From Azolla caroliniana (taxonomy: Eukaryota > Polypodiophyta), in contig JBHGNT010000007.1 in assembly GCA_043228905.1 (NCBI GenBank), positions 5,022,001 to 5,086,000 on the forward strand: 64,000 bases of DNA, written 5' to 3'. The notes under the pieces are model-generated. The model saw nothing but the letters and a program-made list of their open reading frames with translations. It did not search any database and was not told the origin of the DNA. Both the position numbers and the translations under genes were made by a program. Shown here piece by piece: positions 29,971 to 39,877 of the stretch (positions are counted from its first letter, which is position 1; each line of letters opens with the position of its first letter).

Positions 29971-30645
29971 TGTTGGGAACTCGACGTTCCTTATGTCCGA
30001 CGCTCGGCCACAACCGAGATTCTTTTTCATACACAGAAAACAGGTAATGAGACGCGACACAAAAGAGGAGAAGAAAAAGGAGAAATGGTACACAGGAGGT
30101 ATACGTGGAAAACCCCAGGGGAAAAAACCACGGCAGCCCACGAGCTGCAAACTGTCACTATGCAGAAATATACAACAGTGAGATCACTGAGGCAACGACC
30201 TCGTGTTCTCAGATCTTCGCCACAGGCGGCGGTTACAACAGAGGCAACGACCTCGTCTCTCTCTCTCTCTCTCTATACAGTTGCGCGCTCTGATTTCTTC
30301 TTGCACCAACAGGAAGGAATAACAACAAGAATGACAACCACTAAAAAAGGTTTGCCCTAAGTCATATTTATACTAATATGACTTTTCGGCTATTTACAAA
30401 CGTAGCCTCGATGGGCTCCATCCGGCTCTCCGCAGTCGGGTACTCCTCATCCGGTTCATACCGGGCCTACACCATCCGACTCTCCGAAGTCGGGTTCTCC
30501 TCATCCGGTTCATACCGGGCCTACACCATCCGACTCTCCGAAGTCGGGTTCTCCCTATTCGGTTCATACCGTTTCGGCCTCGGCCGAGTTTGTTCGTCGG
30601 CACTGTTCTTCTCCCTTCCCATCCGGAGGGACCTGTCTACCAACA
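29971..30645 (-). repeat. 5' LTR of copia K
   Basis: Has an extra 54-bp U3 unit (about 30447-30554 holds two copies where the 3' LTR has one). The extra unit minus the 5-bp indel accounts exactly for the 49-bp length difference between the LTRs. Confidence 0.96.
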
Positions 30646-31231
30646 AGACTTTGGCGAAAGACTTTCTCCGAGCTGCTTCAGTCAAGATTGCACTCGTGAT
30701 TTCGGAGTACTTAATGGCAGTTGTTGAAGCATTGCACACGGTTGTGACGAAAGTTTCCCAAGAAGAGGGGAGACTACTCATGAGTATCATTGCTCTGAGT
30801 TCATTCTCTATTGTCGTCCCCTGAGACGATATTTGGGAGCTTAGGCTTTCGTACTCATTGAGGTGTACCTGAACCGAATCGGATTCTTTCATCTGCAAGT
30901 TGTAGAGGCGCCGAATCAGATACATCTTCGTTGTGGCGACCTTCTTTTCATAAGTTTCCGACGGTGTTTTCCAAAGTTCAAAAGTTGTCGAGCATGATTG
31001 CACTAGGACGTACACTGACTCCGACAAGTGCATCCGAATCGTGGCGCGGACAATTTTGTCCAGCTTTAGCCACTCGTTTGCCTTGTATGCTTCTAGAGGA
31101 TTTTCATTCTCAATCGGGTCTATCTGACCCTTGACTATGAGATAGTCCTGCATTTGTTCCTTCCAGAAGTTGAAATTCGAACCGTCAAACCTCCTTAGAC
31201 TCATCTCCGATGAGCCGGATGTTGATGCCAT
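30646..31231 (-). pseudogene. Copia B Gag N-terminal part, interrupted by K
   Basis: Starts at 31231 (MASTSGSSEMSLRRFDGSNF). The UBN2-type gag domain shows FNFWKEQMQDYLIVKG, ATTKMYLIRRLYNLQM and LMSSLPSSWETFV. K entered after about 195 codons, at the AGACT duplication. The frame resumes at 25242. Confidence 0.9.
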
Positions 31232-31749
31232 CTGATTTGGTTTCGGTTGGTAAGACTCTGTTCAGAGTTGACTAGGAACCTTAGTGGGGTGCAGCCTATC
31301 GGCTCACCCGATATCGTTCTAGTTGGTCTTGAACCCGAGTCAGTTTGGTTTCGGATACGTGTTTGCTTAACCTTCTTGGAGTGACTCCGGTTAGCTTCCG
31401 ATTGTATGCCGAATACTGATCACAAGAAACCGATTGTTTAGGCCGATTCTGCTTCGAATGACTGCAGCGATGAGAGGGACAAATCCAACTAATCCTCCTG
31501 AATGTCGATCAGCCGAATGAAGCACGAATTTGGTTGTTGCCTGGAGACCAATCTCAAGTGGTTACAATCACAGGAACAGAGTACAGCTGGCTAGCTTACT
31601 CCAATTAGTGATTTAACACAAGGAGATGCAGACTTCTTGTTTGTCTTCTCTCTTCTCTATTCTTCAAGAAAAAATAGAAACAGAATGTTGTGTGGTGTAC
31701 TATGACAGTCGGCAACGGGTTGAGGAACCTACAACGCTCTGATACCAAA

Positions 31750-32050
31750 TGTTGGGGACAAGGTCATCAGTGCGGAAGAACAAACAACATCTGTGATGTT
31801 GAAGGACCTATGTATGAGAATAAACAAGATACACAAAGAGAGAGAGAGAGAGAGAGGCACAAAGAAACGTTTTATTTCTTAATAGCAACAGTTACAAATG
31901 ACAACCAACAACCTTACTAAAGGTTACAAAGTCACTTATATAGTGACTATCCTAGGGCAACTGCCCTTTATGCTATTTACAGAAATAGCCCAAACTTGGG
32001 TTGTCCAAAGGGACTGTGTGAATACGGCCATTATACGCTCGTATTCGACA
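31750..32050 (-). repeat. 5' LTR of copia B
   Basis: 301 bp. It differs from the partner LTR by a shorter GA run and several substitutions. The primer-binding site is adjacent. Confidence 0.93.
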
Positions 32051-32880
32051 TGCACGTCCTCTGGTACCTGCCAAGAAGAGAGTGTGAGATTTCGGCTACG
32101 GTGATCAATCAAATTTCTCCACGTCCTCGTTGACCTCGTTCACGTTTGCGGGTTCCACCCTACCATCTTCATCATTGAGGTTATTGAGGTCATGACCCTC
32201 TTCTTTTCTTGAAGATCTTTACTCTCCCCCACTAGACCTACACATCCACCAATATGTGCCAAGAAAAAAGAGTGATGCGGTGGGGCCAAAGGTTGTGAAC
32301 CTTTGATTTTGTCTTTCCTTGCACCTTACCTATGCCGACTTTGTTCCTCCATTTTGAGCATGTCCATTCCTTTCACCTGAACCATTGTCGCCACCCAATC
32401 CACCATATCATTCGCTCATTCTTTGCTTTACCATGACCAGTTGTCCTGGCCCCTTGTTCTCCGCTCGAGCAAATAACCGTTTAGGCCTCATGCACGTTCC
32501 ACTTTTGTCCCGATCATCTCCTCGCTCAAGGCACTTTGACCCATCATGCATTTTTTTTTCATATCTTCCTCCCCAAAGCTTTATCTGAATAATGACATTG
32601 ACTACCCCATGTAGTACCTTCAAGTGCATGCCCACTTCAAGGTCCTTATGTGACCATATTTCATATTTCTCACTTTGTCCACCTTCATGGTGCAATCTCG
32701 TGTTAGAGTTGACGATTTTCACACTAGTGTCCTCCTTGTTAGATGTTGTGATCACATCCTTCGGATCTTCATGGCTTGCTTGGCCATCGTCATCCCTTGT
32801 CAAAGTTCATACTTTGCTCGAACTTGCTGGCTTGGTCCTTCCCCTCGCCACCACCTTCCATTTCTTGGGTCTCATGTTGG
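32051..32880. other. Probable internal 3' region of gypsy L, no gene recognised
   Basis: This is the continuation of L beyond the B insertion (TSD TGCAC). A purine-rich GTCTAGTGGGGGAGAG on the minus strand (about 32228-32244) resembles the G polypurine region. A minus-strand frame of about 130 codons (32408-32803) is Asp/Lys-rich and matches nothing I know. It ends where the E LTR starts. Confidence 0.4.
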
Positions 32881-33040
32881 TGTCACGGACAAGTAGACAA
32901 GGCTCAATACTAAGAGAGTGAGAGAGAGATCAAAGACAAGATAATAAGAAAGAGAGAGAGCAAATAGTCAAGACAACAAGAACTGAATTATGATTCCGTA
33001 ACTGGTGTTGTTCACCTTGACTAAGGCCAAGGTGAACCCC

Positions 33041-33126
33041 TATATTTATACATGTTTATGGGCTCTAAATGTAGCCCCATGCAAAGACTCATTTTCATGC
33101 ACAAGCTTCTAGAATGTTCAAGCTTC
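33041..33126 (-). promoter_or_regulatory. TATA box and heat-shock element in the E LTR
   Basis: TATAAATATA (33041-33050 reversed) lies 57 bp downstream of a perfect three-pentamer element: TTC 33107-33109, GAA 33112-33114, TTC 33117-33119. A further TTC lies at 33124. Confidence 0.6.
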
Positions 33127-33180
33127 TGGACCTTTTTGGAAGCTTTTAAAATCCTACATGTAGAATAGATAATCTGCAAT

Positions 33181-33229
33181 TGTTAAGAAATGGAGTCTGT
33201 GGTGATTGCAATGCAACGAAAGATGAGAG

Positions 33230-33276
<47 letters not shown>

Positions 33277-33282
33277 CAACAA

Positions 33283-33320
<38 letters not shown>

Positions 33321-33493
33321 AATTAAATTGTATATTACATAAGACTTCCAACAGTAACTAAGTTACAATGAGTTGGTTTATATACCAACTAAGCTAGGGC
33401 AAGCGCCCTTTCTACTATTTACAAAACTAGCCTGGTATGTCCATGGGCTAGTGTGAACCTATTCCTATGGGAAGTTGAGTTCGATTCTCAACA
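33181..33493 (-). repeat. 3' LTR of copia C
   Basis: TGTTAAGAAATGG to GATTCTCAACA, with (TG)n and GA tracts in R/U5. It is almost the same as the 36852-37144 copy apart from microsatellite lengths. Confidence 0.93.
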
Positions 33494-33500
33494 CGCCCCT

Positions 33501-34127
33501 TCAAACACAACTTCCATCTATTCCATTTGAAGTACGGCGTACATATCTGCATATCAATGTGTACTCCCCCTCAAGCTCCGCAATGTAGGCGGCATGAGAC
33601 CAAAAGCCGATGCGAATTTCCCGAGCTTGTCTACTCCTAAGCCGATGCGAATTGACATACCGTAGTATACTCTTAGCACAATCGAGATGAAGGTTGCATT
33701 CTGTTGAGGACGTCCTCAACGGCACTACGTCCTCAAGTGGCTTCTTAAGTCGGCATATGGCATGCAGATGTTTACGAGATTCGAATCCAAGTGGTTGTAT
33801 CATATACACTTCTTCTTCTAGCTCTCCTTGGAGGAAGGCATTTTTCACGTCCATCTGGTGGAGGTGCCACCCTTTCGCTGCGGCGAGTGCAATTATGGTT
33901 CGTACTGTGGTCATCTTTGCCACCGGGGCAAAGTTCTCTTCATAGTCTACACCGTGTGTTTGCGCATATCCTTTTGCAACGAGCCGTGCTTTGAAGCGAT
34001 TTACAAAGCCATCGGCATTATGTTTCACTTTGTAAATCCACCTACAACCGATCGGTTTCTTGTTCGGGGGATGAGGAACGAGATCCCATGTCTTGTTTTT
34101 ACATAACGCTTCCATTTCCTCATTCAT
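33501..34127 (-). pseudogene. Copia C RT with deletion and palindromic filler
   Basis: RT starts with MNEEMEALCKNKTWDLV and continues through KARLVAKGYAQTHGVDY and QMDVKNAFLQGELEEEVYM to CRLKKPL. It then enters non-homologous codons containing the perfect palindrome TTGAGGACGTCCTCAA (about 33711-33726). Sequence near the end of pol (NLHLDCAKSILRYV) follows. The YVDD active site is deleted. Confidence 0.88.
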
Positions 34128-34618
34128 CGCATTAACCCATCACAGATCCTTCACAGCTTCAGAAACCGTTTCTGGCTCCCGTATTGACGCTACCTTCATC
34201 ATGAAGGCGTAATGATACGCTAAGTACTCGTCATAGCCGTAGTAGTTTACGGGGTTCTTCTCACGCGTAGATCAGCGTGGCTTGTCGTTTGCAGACTCTA
34301 GAGGTTTCTTCAAGCCGTCCGTGTGAATGTCAAGGCCTTCGAACTCACTGTCAAGATTGAAATGATCTTCGTATTCGTGCATTTTTGCCTTGCCTTTGTC
34401 TAGCTTCGGACTTGGCTGAAATGTGCTTTTAAACTTGGGGGCTCTTGTGGTTCACTTAGCCATGTCATAGTTGGGTTGTCTTCAAGCATCTACATGAGCC
34501 GATACTCAGCTTCTATTCTTATTTCGGTGTCATCCACATCAAGCGGAGTCGAAGTATTCTCTAGTGCGTACCAAGATGCAGACTCGTCGAAGACTACGTC
34601 TCGACTTATGCGAAATTT

Positions 34619-35428
34619 TCAGGTAGATGGGTTGTAGCATTTATACCCCTTTTGTTCGAGCGAGTATCCCACGAGGATACATTTCTCCAACTTTGGATTG
34701 AGCTTTTGCCGCGTATCGTTGGGAATGTGTAGATAGGTGATTGAGCCGAAAATGCGGATATGCGATAAGTTCGGCTTCTTCCCGAAAAACTTCTCATGAG
34801 GAGTTATGTCGTGTACACCTAAGGTTGTGCATATGTTCATGAGGTATACTGCCGTATTTGCCACTTCTACCCAGTATGATTTCGGCAAGTTCTTCTCATT
34901 CATCATAGTTCATGCGACTTCGACTATGTGCCTGTTTTTCCGCTCTATTACGCCGTTTTGCTGAGGCGTATGTCGGCACAAGAACTCTCGTCGAATTCCT
35001 TCTTTTTGGAGATACTCCGTGAACTCATCCGCAAAGTATTCTTTACCTCCATCTGATCAAAAGCAGCGTACATGACAGCCCGTAGCTTTTTCTACTTCGG
35101 CTTTGAACTTCCGGAAGTGTCCGAACACTTCGCTCTTCTGTCTCATCGGGTAGATCCAGGTATTCCTAGAGAAGTCGTCAATGAACATGACATAATAACG
35201 GCATCCGCCGAAGGTAGCCGTTTGGGTTGGTCCCCACACATCTAAATGTATTATATCCAAGATCCCTTTGCTCACATTCCGCTCCTTAGAGATTTCCGAA
35301 TTGGCATGCTTCGCACACGCCCATGATCTCCTTTGCCATAAAGTTCGGAAGTCCGATTACGACTCCTTTCGTCTGCATGTTCTGAAGCTTCTAGAGATTA
35401 AAGTGGTCGATCCTCTTGTGCCACAATT
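34619..35428 (-). pseudogene. Copia C integrase
   Basis: ILDIIHLDVWGPTQTATFGG, FIDDFSRNTWIYPM and the NGVAE-type block are visible in two frames (35057-35275 and 34619-34906) with stops between. The tail KCILVGYSLEQKGYKCYNP is present. Confidence 0.82.
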
Positions 35429-36740
35429 TCAAGTTAGTTTCACGATGGCCGACATTACCTCGCTCAACTCGAGGATGAACATACGGCCTTCACGACGGTT
35501 GTGGGCTACGATTCGATCGCCTTTTTCGATAAAACAACCGTCATTGTTGAATCGTACTTGCATTCCCTGTTCGTCAATCTGACCTACTGAGATCAGGTTC
35601 TTCGTGATTGTTGGGACATGCAAGACGTTCTTGAGGTAAGTTTGGTCCCTGTCATTTCCGAATGGGACATTCCCGATATGTTGTATTGAATGAGTTGTGT
35701 CATCGCCAGTCTCGACATATCCGGGCTGATCGGGTTTACGCAGTTCCCGTAACCAATCTTCATGAGACATCATATGGTTGGACGCACCCGAGTCAACAAA
35801 CCATACACTATTTGAGGCGGAGGTGCTAGTTGAAGCTTGTGCGGTCATTGAGTGTGCTTTATGCCTCATTACGAACATTCCGCCACGATCGCCGTAGTCA
35901 GAATTTGTTGCGTAGTTCGTGAGTTATCGGCCTGCCTCACGTTTCTTCTTCTGGCACTCTTCTTCATAGTGGTCGGGTTTTCCGCAGTACTAGCACTCGA
36001 CTCGGTTTCGGCGATTGCTCGGTCCGGCGTTATGACTCCCCCTTCCGCCACGCTCTTTGGGCCAGTTCCTTTCCGCTTGCCACTGGTGGGAGTTACGCCC
36101 TTGATTCCGCCGATCATTATGGCCTTGTCCGAAACGACCTCTGTTTCCACGGCCGAAATCTCTTCTATTATCCGATTGGGAATAGAGCAAATGACCATCT
36201 GATGCATTGCTCCTCTATCGGGCGTGATTCTCTTCGACCAACAATATCGATTGAAGGTCAAAGAAGGAGGGAGGGTTCTCCCTTGCAAGCATGGCTGATC
36301 TAATCACGTCGAAATACGGTGCTAAGCCTCTGAGGCATATATGCACCAGTTCGTCATCATCAATGACGACGTTGATCGATCCAAGGGCGTCACATAGCTC
36401 CTTGATCTTCAAGGTATAGCTTGAGATTGACATGTCCCTCTGTTGGATGTTATTCAGCTCCTAACGAAGCTAGAGCTTGCGTGTGGCCATGTTGGCTGCG
36501 AAAGTCTCGAATGTAGCCAAGCATATGATCATGAACGCATGATGTTAGACAATACAACACACGGCTCGCAGTCTGCTCCCAAGCGGGATAGTCGACGTGT
36601 GTTGGGTTGGTTTGCGTTTCGTGAGCTCCTTCAATGTAGCTTCAGTAACCTTGTCCGACAAGGTATTGATGCATCTTGTACTCCCAAGATGCAAAGTTCA
36701 TTCTGTCGAGCTTCTCCGTAGGAAGAGCACTTCCCATCTG
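35429..36740 (-). pseudogene. Copia C gag, zinc knuckle region and protease
   Basis: Gag starts near 36735 (MGSALPTEKLDRMNFASWEYKMHQY) with stops and a rearranged stretch near 36440-36540. An open part (36215-36433) has YTLKIKELCDALGSI and LLVEENHA. A glycine/arginine-rich knuckle region leads to the protease (VWFVDSGASNHMMSHEDW) and KNVLHVPTITKNLISVGQI (35429-35878). Confidence 0.85.
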
Positions 36741-36851
36741 AGTTTTCATGGTGATTTCTTCTTCTGTTGATTAGCCGGTTCTGTTGATCATCGGCATGCA
36801 TCACAACACAATCGAATAAGTGTGATCAGACAACCACATGCTCTGATACCA

Positions 36852-36926
36852 TGTTAAGAAATGGAGTCTATGGTGATGGCAATGTAGCGGAAGATGAGAG
36901 ACTATGTGTGTGTGTGTGTGTAGCAA

Positions 36927-36973
<47 letters not shown>

Positions 36974-37144
36974 TTAAATTGTATATTACATAAGACTTCC
37001 AACAGTAACTAAGTTACAATGAGTTGGTTTATATACCAACTAAGCTAGGGCAAGCGCCCTTTCTACTATTTACAAAACTAGCCTGGTATGTCCATGGGCT
37101 AGTGTGAACCTATTCCTATGGGAAGTTGAGTTCGATTCTCAACA
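36852..37144 (-). repeat. 5' LTR of copia C
   Basis: 293 bp, next to the tRNA-Met primer site. Same ends as the 3' LTR. Confidence 0.93.
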
Positions 37145-37183
37145 ACAATAAACTAGTAAGGTAACATGATTATGTATTGGATG

Positions 37184-37234
37184 TATTGGTTAAAACATAT
37201 CGATTAAATATAGTAGCTCAAGAGTTCAAATCAC
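37184..37234 (+). promoter_or_regulatory. tRNA-like A/B boxes in the E LTR (antisense)
   Basis: TATTGGTTAAAACA (A-box-like) and AGAGTTCAAATCAC (B-box-like) are 37-40 bp apart, 30-77 bp from the LTR 5' terminus and antisense to it. Confidence 0.45.
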
Positions 37235-37261
37235 GACATGATTGTTGTCATGTCCATGACA

Positions 37262-37903
37262 TTATCCTCCTGCTAAGGCCGCCTCCGAAGATGCCTCCCC
37301 GATTTTTGTGGATATTGGTGATGAAATGCATGAACAACATCCGGTGCATTCTTCAAGTGTTGGGATGGTTCCCAAGTTGCCTCTGAAATGGGATACCCTT
37401 TCCATAGGACTAAGTATTGAAGTTGTCGTCAATGCCAATGAGAGTCCAGAATCTTGTCCACCTCATACTCCTCACAAGTGGAAAGCTCAATTGGAAGTGG
37501 AGGTGGAGAGTGTCTTCCAGGAATAGTGGATGGATGATAAGGTTCAAGAAGAGAGGCATGGAAGACATTATGAATCCGGAAATGTGGAGCAAGTTCCAGC
37601 TGGAAAGTGACGGGATTGACACACTCAATGATGCGGAAAGGCCCCAACTTCTTGTAATCCAACTTTCCGCAAGGTCGAGTAGTATCGACATGGCAACATA
37701 ACGTAAGAGCCAAACTTGATCACCAACTGCAAAGGTAGGTGTCGCGGAACGATGTCGATCAGCTTGCGCTTTATACCAGTCCCTTGCAAGGATGAGTTCG
37801 AAGGAGAGGTCTTGATGAATGTCGGCTAAAATACGAGCACGTCCTTCCGTTGGCGAGTTGACAAAGTTGCCAGGGATGGAAATACTGAAGTGAGGATGGA
37901 AAC
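37262..37903 (-). pseudogene. Gypsy E integrase C-terminus and chromodomain
   Basis: From 37903: the integrase tail with RDWYKAQADRHRSATPTFAV, GDQVWLL, then KKLGPFRIIECVNPVTFQL and HNVFHASLLEPY, then the chromodomain EEYEVDKILDSHWH continuing to about 37300. At least one frameshift lies near 37713. This is the classic chromovirus layout. Confidence 0.85.
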
Positions 37904-38340
37904 TGTTGAGCGGCAAGCTCAACCGGATCCGGATCGGCTGAATAAGCTTGAGCCGGATCGGCATCCGAAAGGATGAGCTGGATCGGTGAGCCGGTGAGCA
38001 AGTGAGCCGATGAGCTGGGGAGCCGGTTAGTTGGATCCATCAGTAATCAGAAGCCTAGTAGCAGCCTAGACTACTAGGTAGTTAATGTCTCATAGTTAGT
38101 GTCAGACGCTTGTGTGAGCATTGAAGTACACCGTACTTCTGTCAATCCGTATGGACTTGTATAAAAGTGTTCACTGAACACATACGATGTACAGATTGAG
38201 TATTATTTTTTAATTAGATTTCTGTGCTCTCTCTCTCTCTCTCTCTCTCTCCCGCGTACTGTGTATATTCTAAGCTCTCCATTAAACTTGCGTTTCTGTG
38301 TTCGGTTTTCTATTGCTTCCACACACGCTATTCTTTTACA
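37904..38340 (+). repeat. 5' LTR of copia F
   Basis: 437 bp, TGTTGAGCGGCAAGCTCAACC to CTATTCTTTTACA, with CCGGATCGG-type repeats in U3 and a CT tract in R/U5. Confidence 0.93.
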
Positions 38341-38429
38341 TGGTATCAAAATGCGAGGGTTGAGAACCTCTGCAACCAACATAGCTTGAAAAGAAAACCA
38401 ACCAAGAAGAACAGGTGAAAAAAAAACCG

Positions 38430-38852
38430 ATGGATAGAGGCATGGCTAGCTCGCTTCCGACGGAGAAGCTCAACAGAAACAACTATGCATCTTGGTCCTA
38501 CAAGATGCACCAGTACCTGCTCAGGCACGGTTACTGGAGCTATGTTGACGGAGCAAATGACATAGCACCCGAATCGACACACAGAGATTTCCCGGTGTGG
38601 GAACAGTCGGCGAGCAGAGTACTGTACTGCTTCGCGTCTTGTGTGGGCGAACAACTCCTAAGCTACATTCGGGATGCAAAAACGCCGAAAGATGCTTGGG
38701 GAAATCTGAAGAAGATTTTCGCTGCAAGCACTACAGCTAGGAAGCTTCAACTCCGACAGGAGCCAAGCAACCTACAACAACGCGACTTGTCAGTGGTAGA
38801 CTACACTTCACCGAAATGCTTGGTGTTCAACATCTCGACGTGCCACACTTGA
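38430..38852 (+). pseudogene. Copia F gag N-terminus fused across a deletion
   Basis: ATG at 38430 (MDRGMASSLPTEKLNRNNY), gag domain ASWSYKMHQYLLRHGYW, DAWGNLKKIFAASTTARKL. After LSVVDYT the sequence jumps to what looks like the last codons of pol in another frame (MLGVQHLDVPHLRG, 38816 onward). The gag C-terminus, knuckle and nearly all of pol are lost. Confidence 0.85.
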
Positions 38853-39466
38853 GGGGGAGAACAGGCAAAGAAACTGCCGATTGCGCCGGTGAGGGAAGAA
38901 CCGATAGAGGGAGAGACAAGAAGAAGAAAGGAACCGAGTCAATAAAGGAAGTTGACACATCCGAACAAGTTGGAACAAGCGGTAGCGGCGACAGAGTCAA
39001 GAAGGACAAAGCCGACCAAAAGAAGAAGGCCAAAACCCAAATATGGTCCAATGTGGTGAAGGGCCTGGAACCGGAAGACGAATCGGGAGCGGCCGATTCG
39101 GACAAGAGTTGGAACGAATCAGAGACAGTCGATTCGGTTCAACAAACGGATTCGAAAGAACCAGATCAATTCAAGGCCAAGAGGACAAGAAGGCAGCAAA
39201 AGTCGACGCCAACACGAAGGAATCGGCGAATCGACGAGCGCCGAAGTCACAGCAACGAGGGAGCTAATTTGGGCCTGCTGAGCAGACAAGTCGACCGAGG
39301 AGGTCGAGGTGCGCAGAAACAGAAGGGTCGCGGCAAATGGGACCAGACCGGACGAGGAGCGCAAGCGAGGTGGAGTGACGCCAGAAGGAGCCGGGTGGAA
39401 AGACCGGTTGCCATGGAGACTGACACTACGATCCGACCTCAAGTTGAGCTTAAGGGGGAGTGTTGA
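38816..39466 (+). CDS. Charged 3' ORF of copia F, unknown
   Basis: 216 codons, open, beginning with a pol-end-like segment and ending in the first bases of the 3' LTR. It is very rich in Lys, Arg, Glu, Asp and Gly, with RGGRGAQKQKGRGKWDQ-type RG repeats near the end. It lies between two polypurine-like tracts (about 38849-38860 and 39451-39460). I do not recognise it. It could be an added 3' ORF of this family or a low-complexity region without a product. Confidence that it is translated is low. Confidence 0.4.
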   Translation: MLGVQHLDVPHLRGRTGKETADCAGEGRTDRGRDKKKKGTESIKEVDTSEQVGTSGSGDRVKKDKADQKKKAKTQIWSNVVKGLEPEDESGAADSDKSWNESETVDSVQQTDSKEPDQFKAKRTRRQQKSTPTRRNRRIDERRSHSNEGANLGLLSRQVDRGGRGAQKQKGRGKWDQTGRGAQARWSDARRSRVERPVAMETDTTIRPQVELKGEC

Positions 39467-39755
39467 GCGACAAGCTCAACCGGATCCGGATCGGCTGAAT
39501 AAGCCTGAGCTGGATCGGTGAGCCGGATCAGGGAGCCGGTGAGTTGGGGAGCTGGTTAGCCGGATCCATCAGTAATTGGAAGCCTAGTAGCAACCTAGAC
39601 TACTAGGTAGTTAATGTCTCATAGTTAGTGTCAAACGCTTGTGTGAGCATTGAAGTACACCGTACTTCTGTCAGTCTGTATGGACTTGTATAAAAATGTT
39701 CATTGAACACATACGATGTACATATTGAGTATTATTTTTTAATTAGATTTCTATG

Positions 39756-39788
<33 letters not shown>

Positions 39789-39877
39789 CCGCGTATTGTG
39801 TATATTCTAAGCTCTCCATTAAACCTACGTTTCTGTGTTCGGTTTTATATTGCTTCCGCACACGCTATTCTTTTACA
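39461..39877 (+). repeat. 3' LTR of copia F
   Basis: 417 bp. It lacks part of the U3 repeats of the 5' copy but has the same ends. Confidence 0.93.

Larger units (their letters stand above)
25243..30645 (-). mobile_element. Ty1/copia element K, complete and nearly intact
   Basis: LTRs at 25243-25868 (626 bp) and 29971-30645 (675 bp), target duplication AGACT on both sides, primer site TGGTATCAGAGC (29957-29968 reversed) and purine tract AAGGGGGAG by the 3' LTR. The polyprotein has only two in-frame stops (28897-28899, and the codon before 27118). Inserted in gag of copia B. Same family as copia A at the left edge. Confidence 0.97.
21303..32050 (-). mobile_element. Ty1/copia element B, complete but split by K
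   Basis: LTRs at 21303-21615 and 31750-32050 are flanked by the 5-bp duplication TGCAC (21298-21302 and 32051-32055). Minus-strand order is gag, protease, integrase, RT, RNase H. The primer site TGGTATCAGAGC (31738-31749 reversed) is the usual tRNA-Met type. Removing K and its duplicated AGACT leaves about 5.3 kb. Several stops and a frameshift show it is old relative to K. It sits inside gypsy L. Confidence 0.95.
33181..37144 (-). mobile_element. Ty1/copia element C, internally deleted, in the E LTR
   Basis: LTRs at 33181-33493 and 36852-37144. The target duplication is imperfect (GCAAT on the left, ACAAT on the right). The primer site TGGTATCAGAGC is at about 36840-36851 reversed. Minus-strand order: gag, knuckle, protease, integrase, RT. 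The RT is cut after CRLKKPL and joined to the extreme 3' end, so most of RT and all of RNase H are gone. Same family as D. Confidence 0.93.
32881..37261 (-). repeat. 3' LTR of gypsy E, interrupted by copia C
   Basis: Plus-strand ends TGTCACGGACAAG (32881) and GTCCATGACA (37261). The LTR proper is 32881-33180 plus 37145-37261, about 415 bp. It holds a TATA box, a heat-shock element and a tRNA-like block. The purine tract GCAGGAGGATAA lies just inside (37262-37273 reversed). Confidence 0.85.
37904..39877 (+). mobile_element. Short Ty1/copia element F (gag remnant plus charged ORF)
   Basis: LTRs at 37904-38340 and 39461-39877, perfect target duplication GAAAC (37899-37903 and 39878-39882). The primer site TGGTATCA is at 38341. 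Purine tract TAAGGGGGAG sits before the 3' LTR. The interior is only 1120 bp: a truncated gag, the extreme end of pol and a 3' charged frame. It cannot encode RT or integrase, so it must have moved with help from another copy or been deleted after insertion. Confidence 0.93.

Noticed and set aside
38816-39466. Envelope-like protein in copia F
   Set aside because: The frame is charged and hydrophilic with no signal peptide or membrane segment, so an env-like call is not supported.
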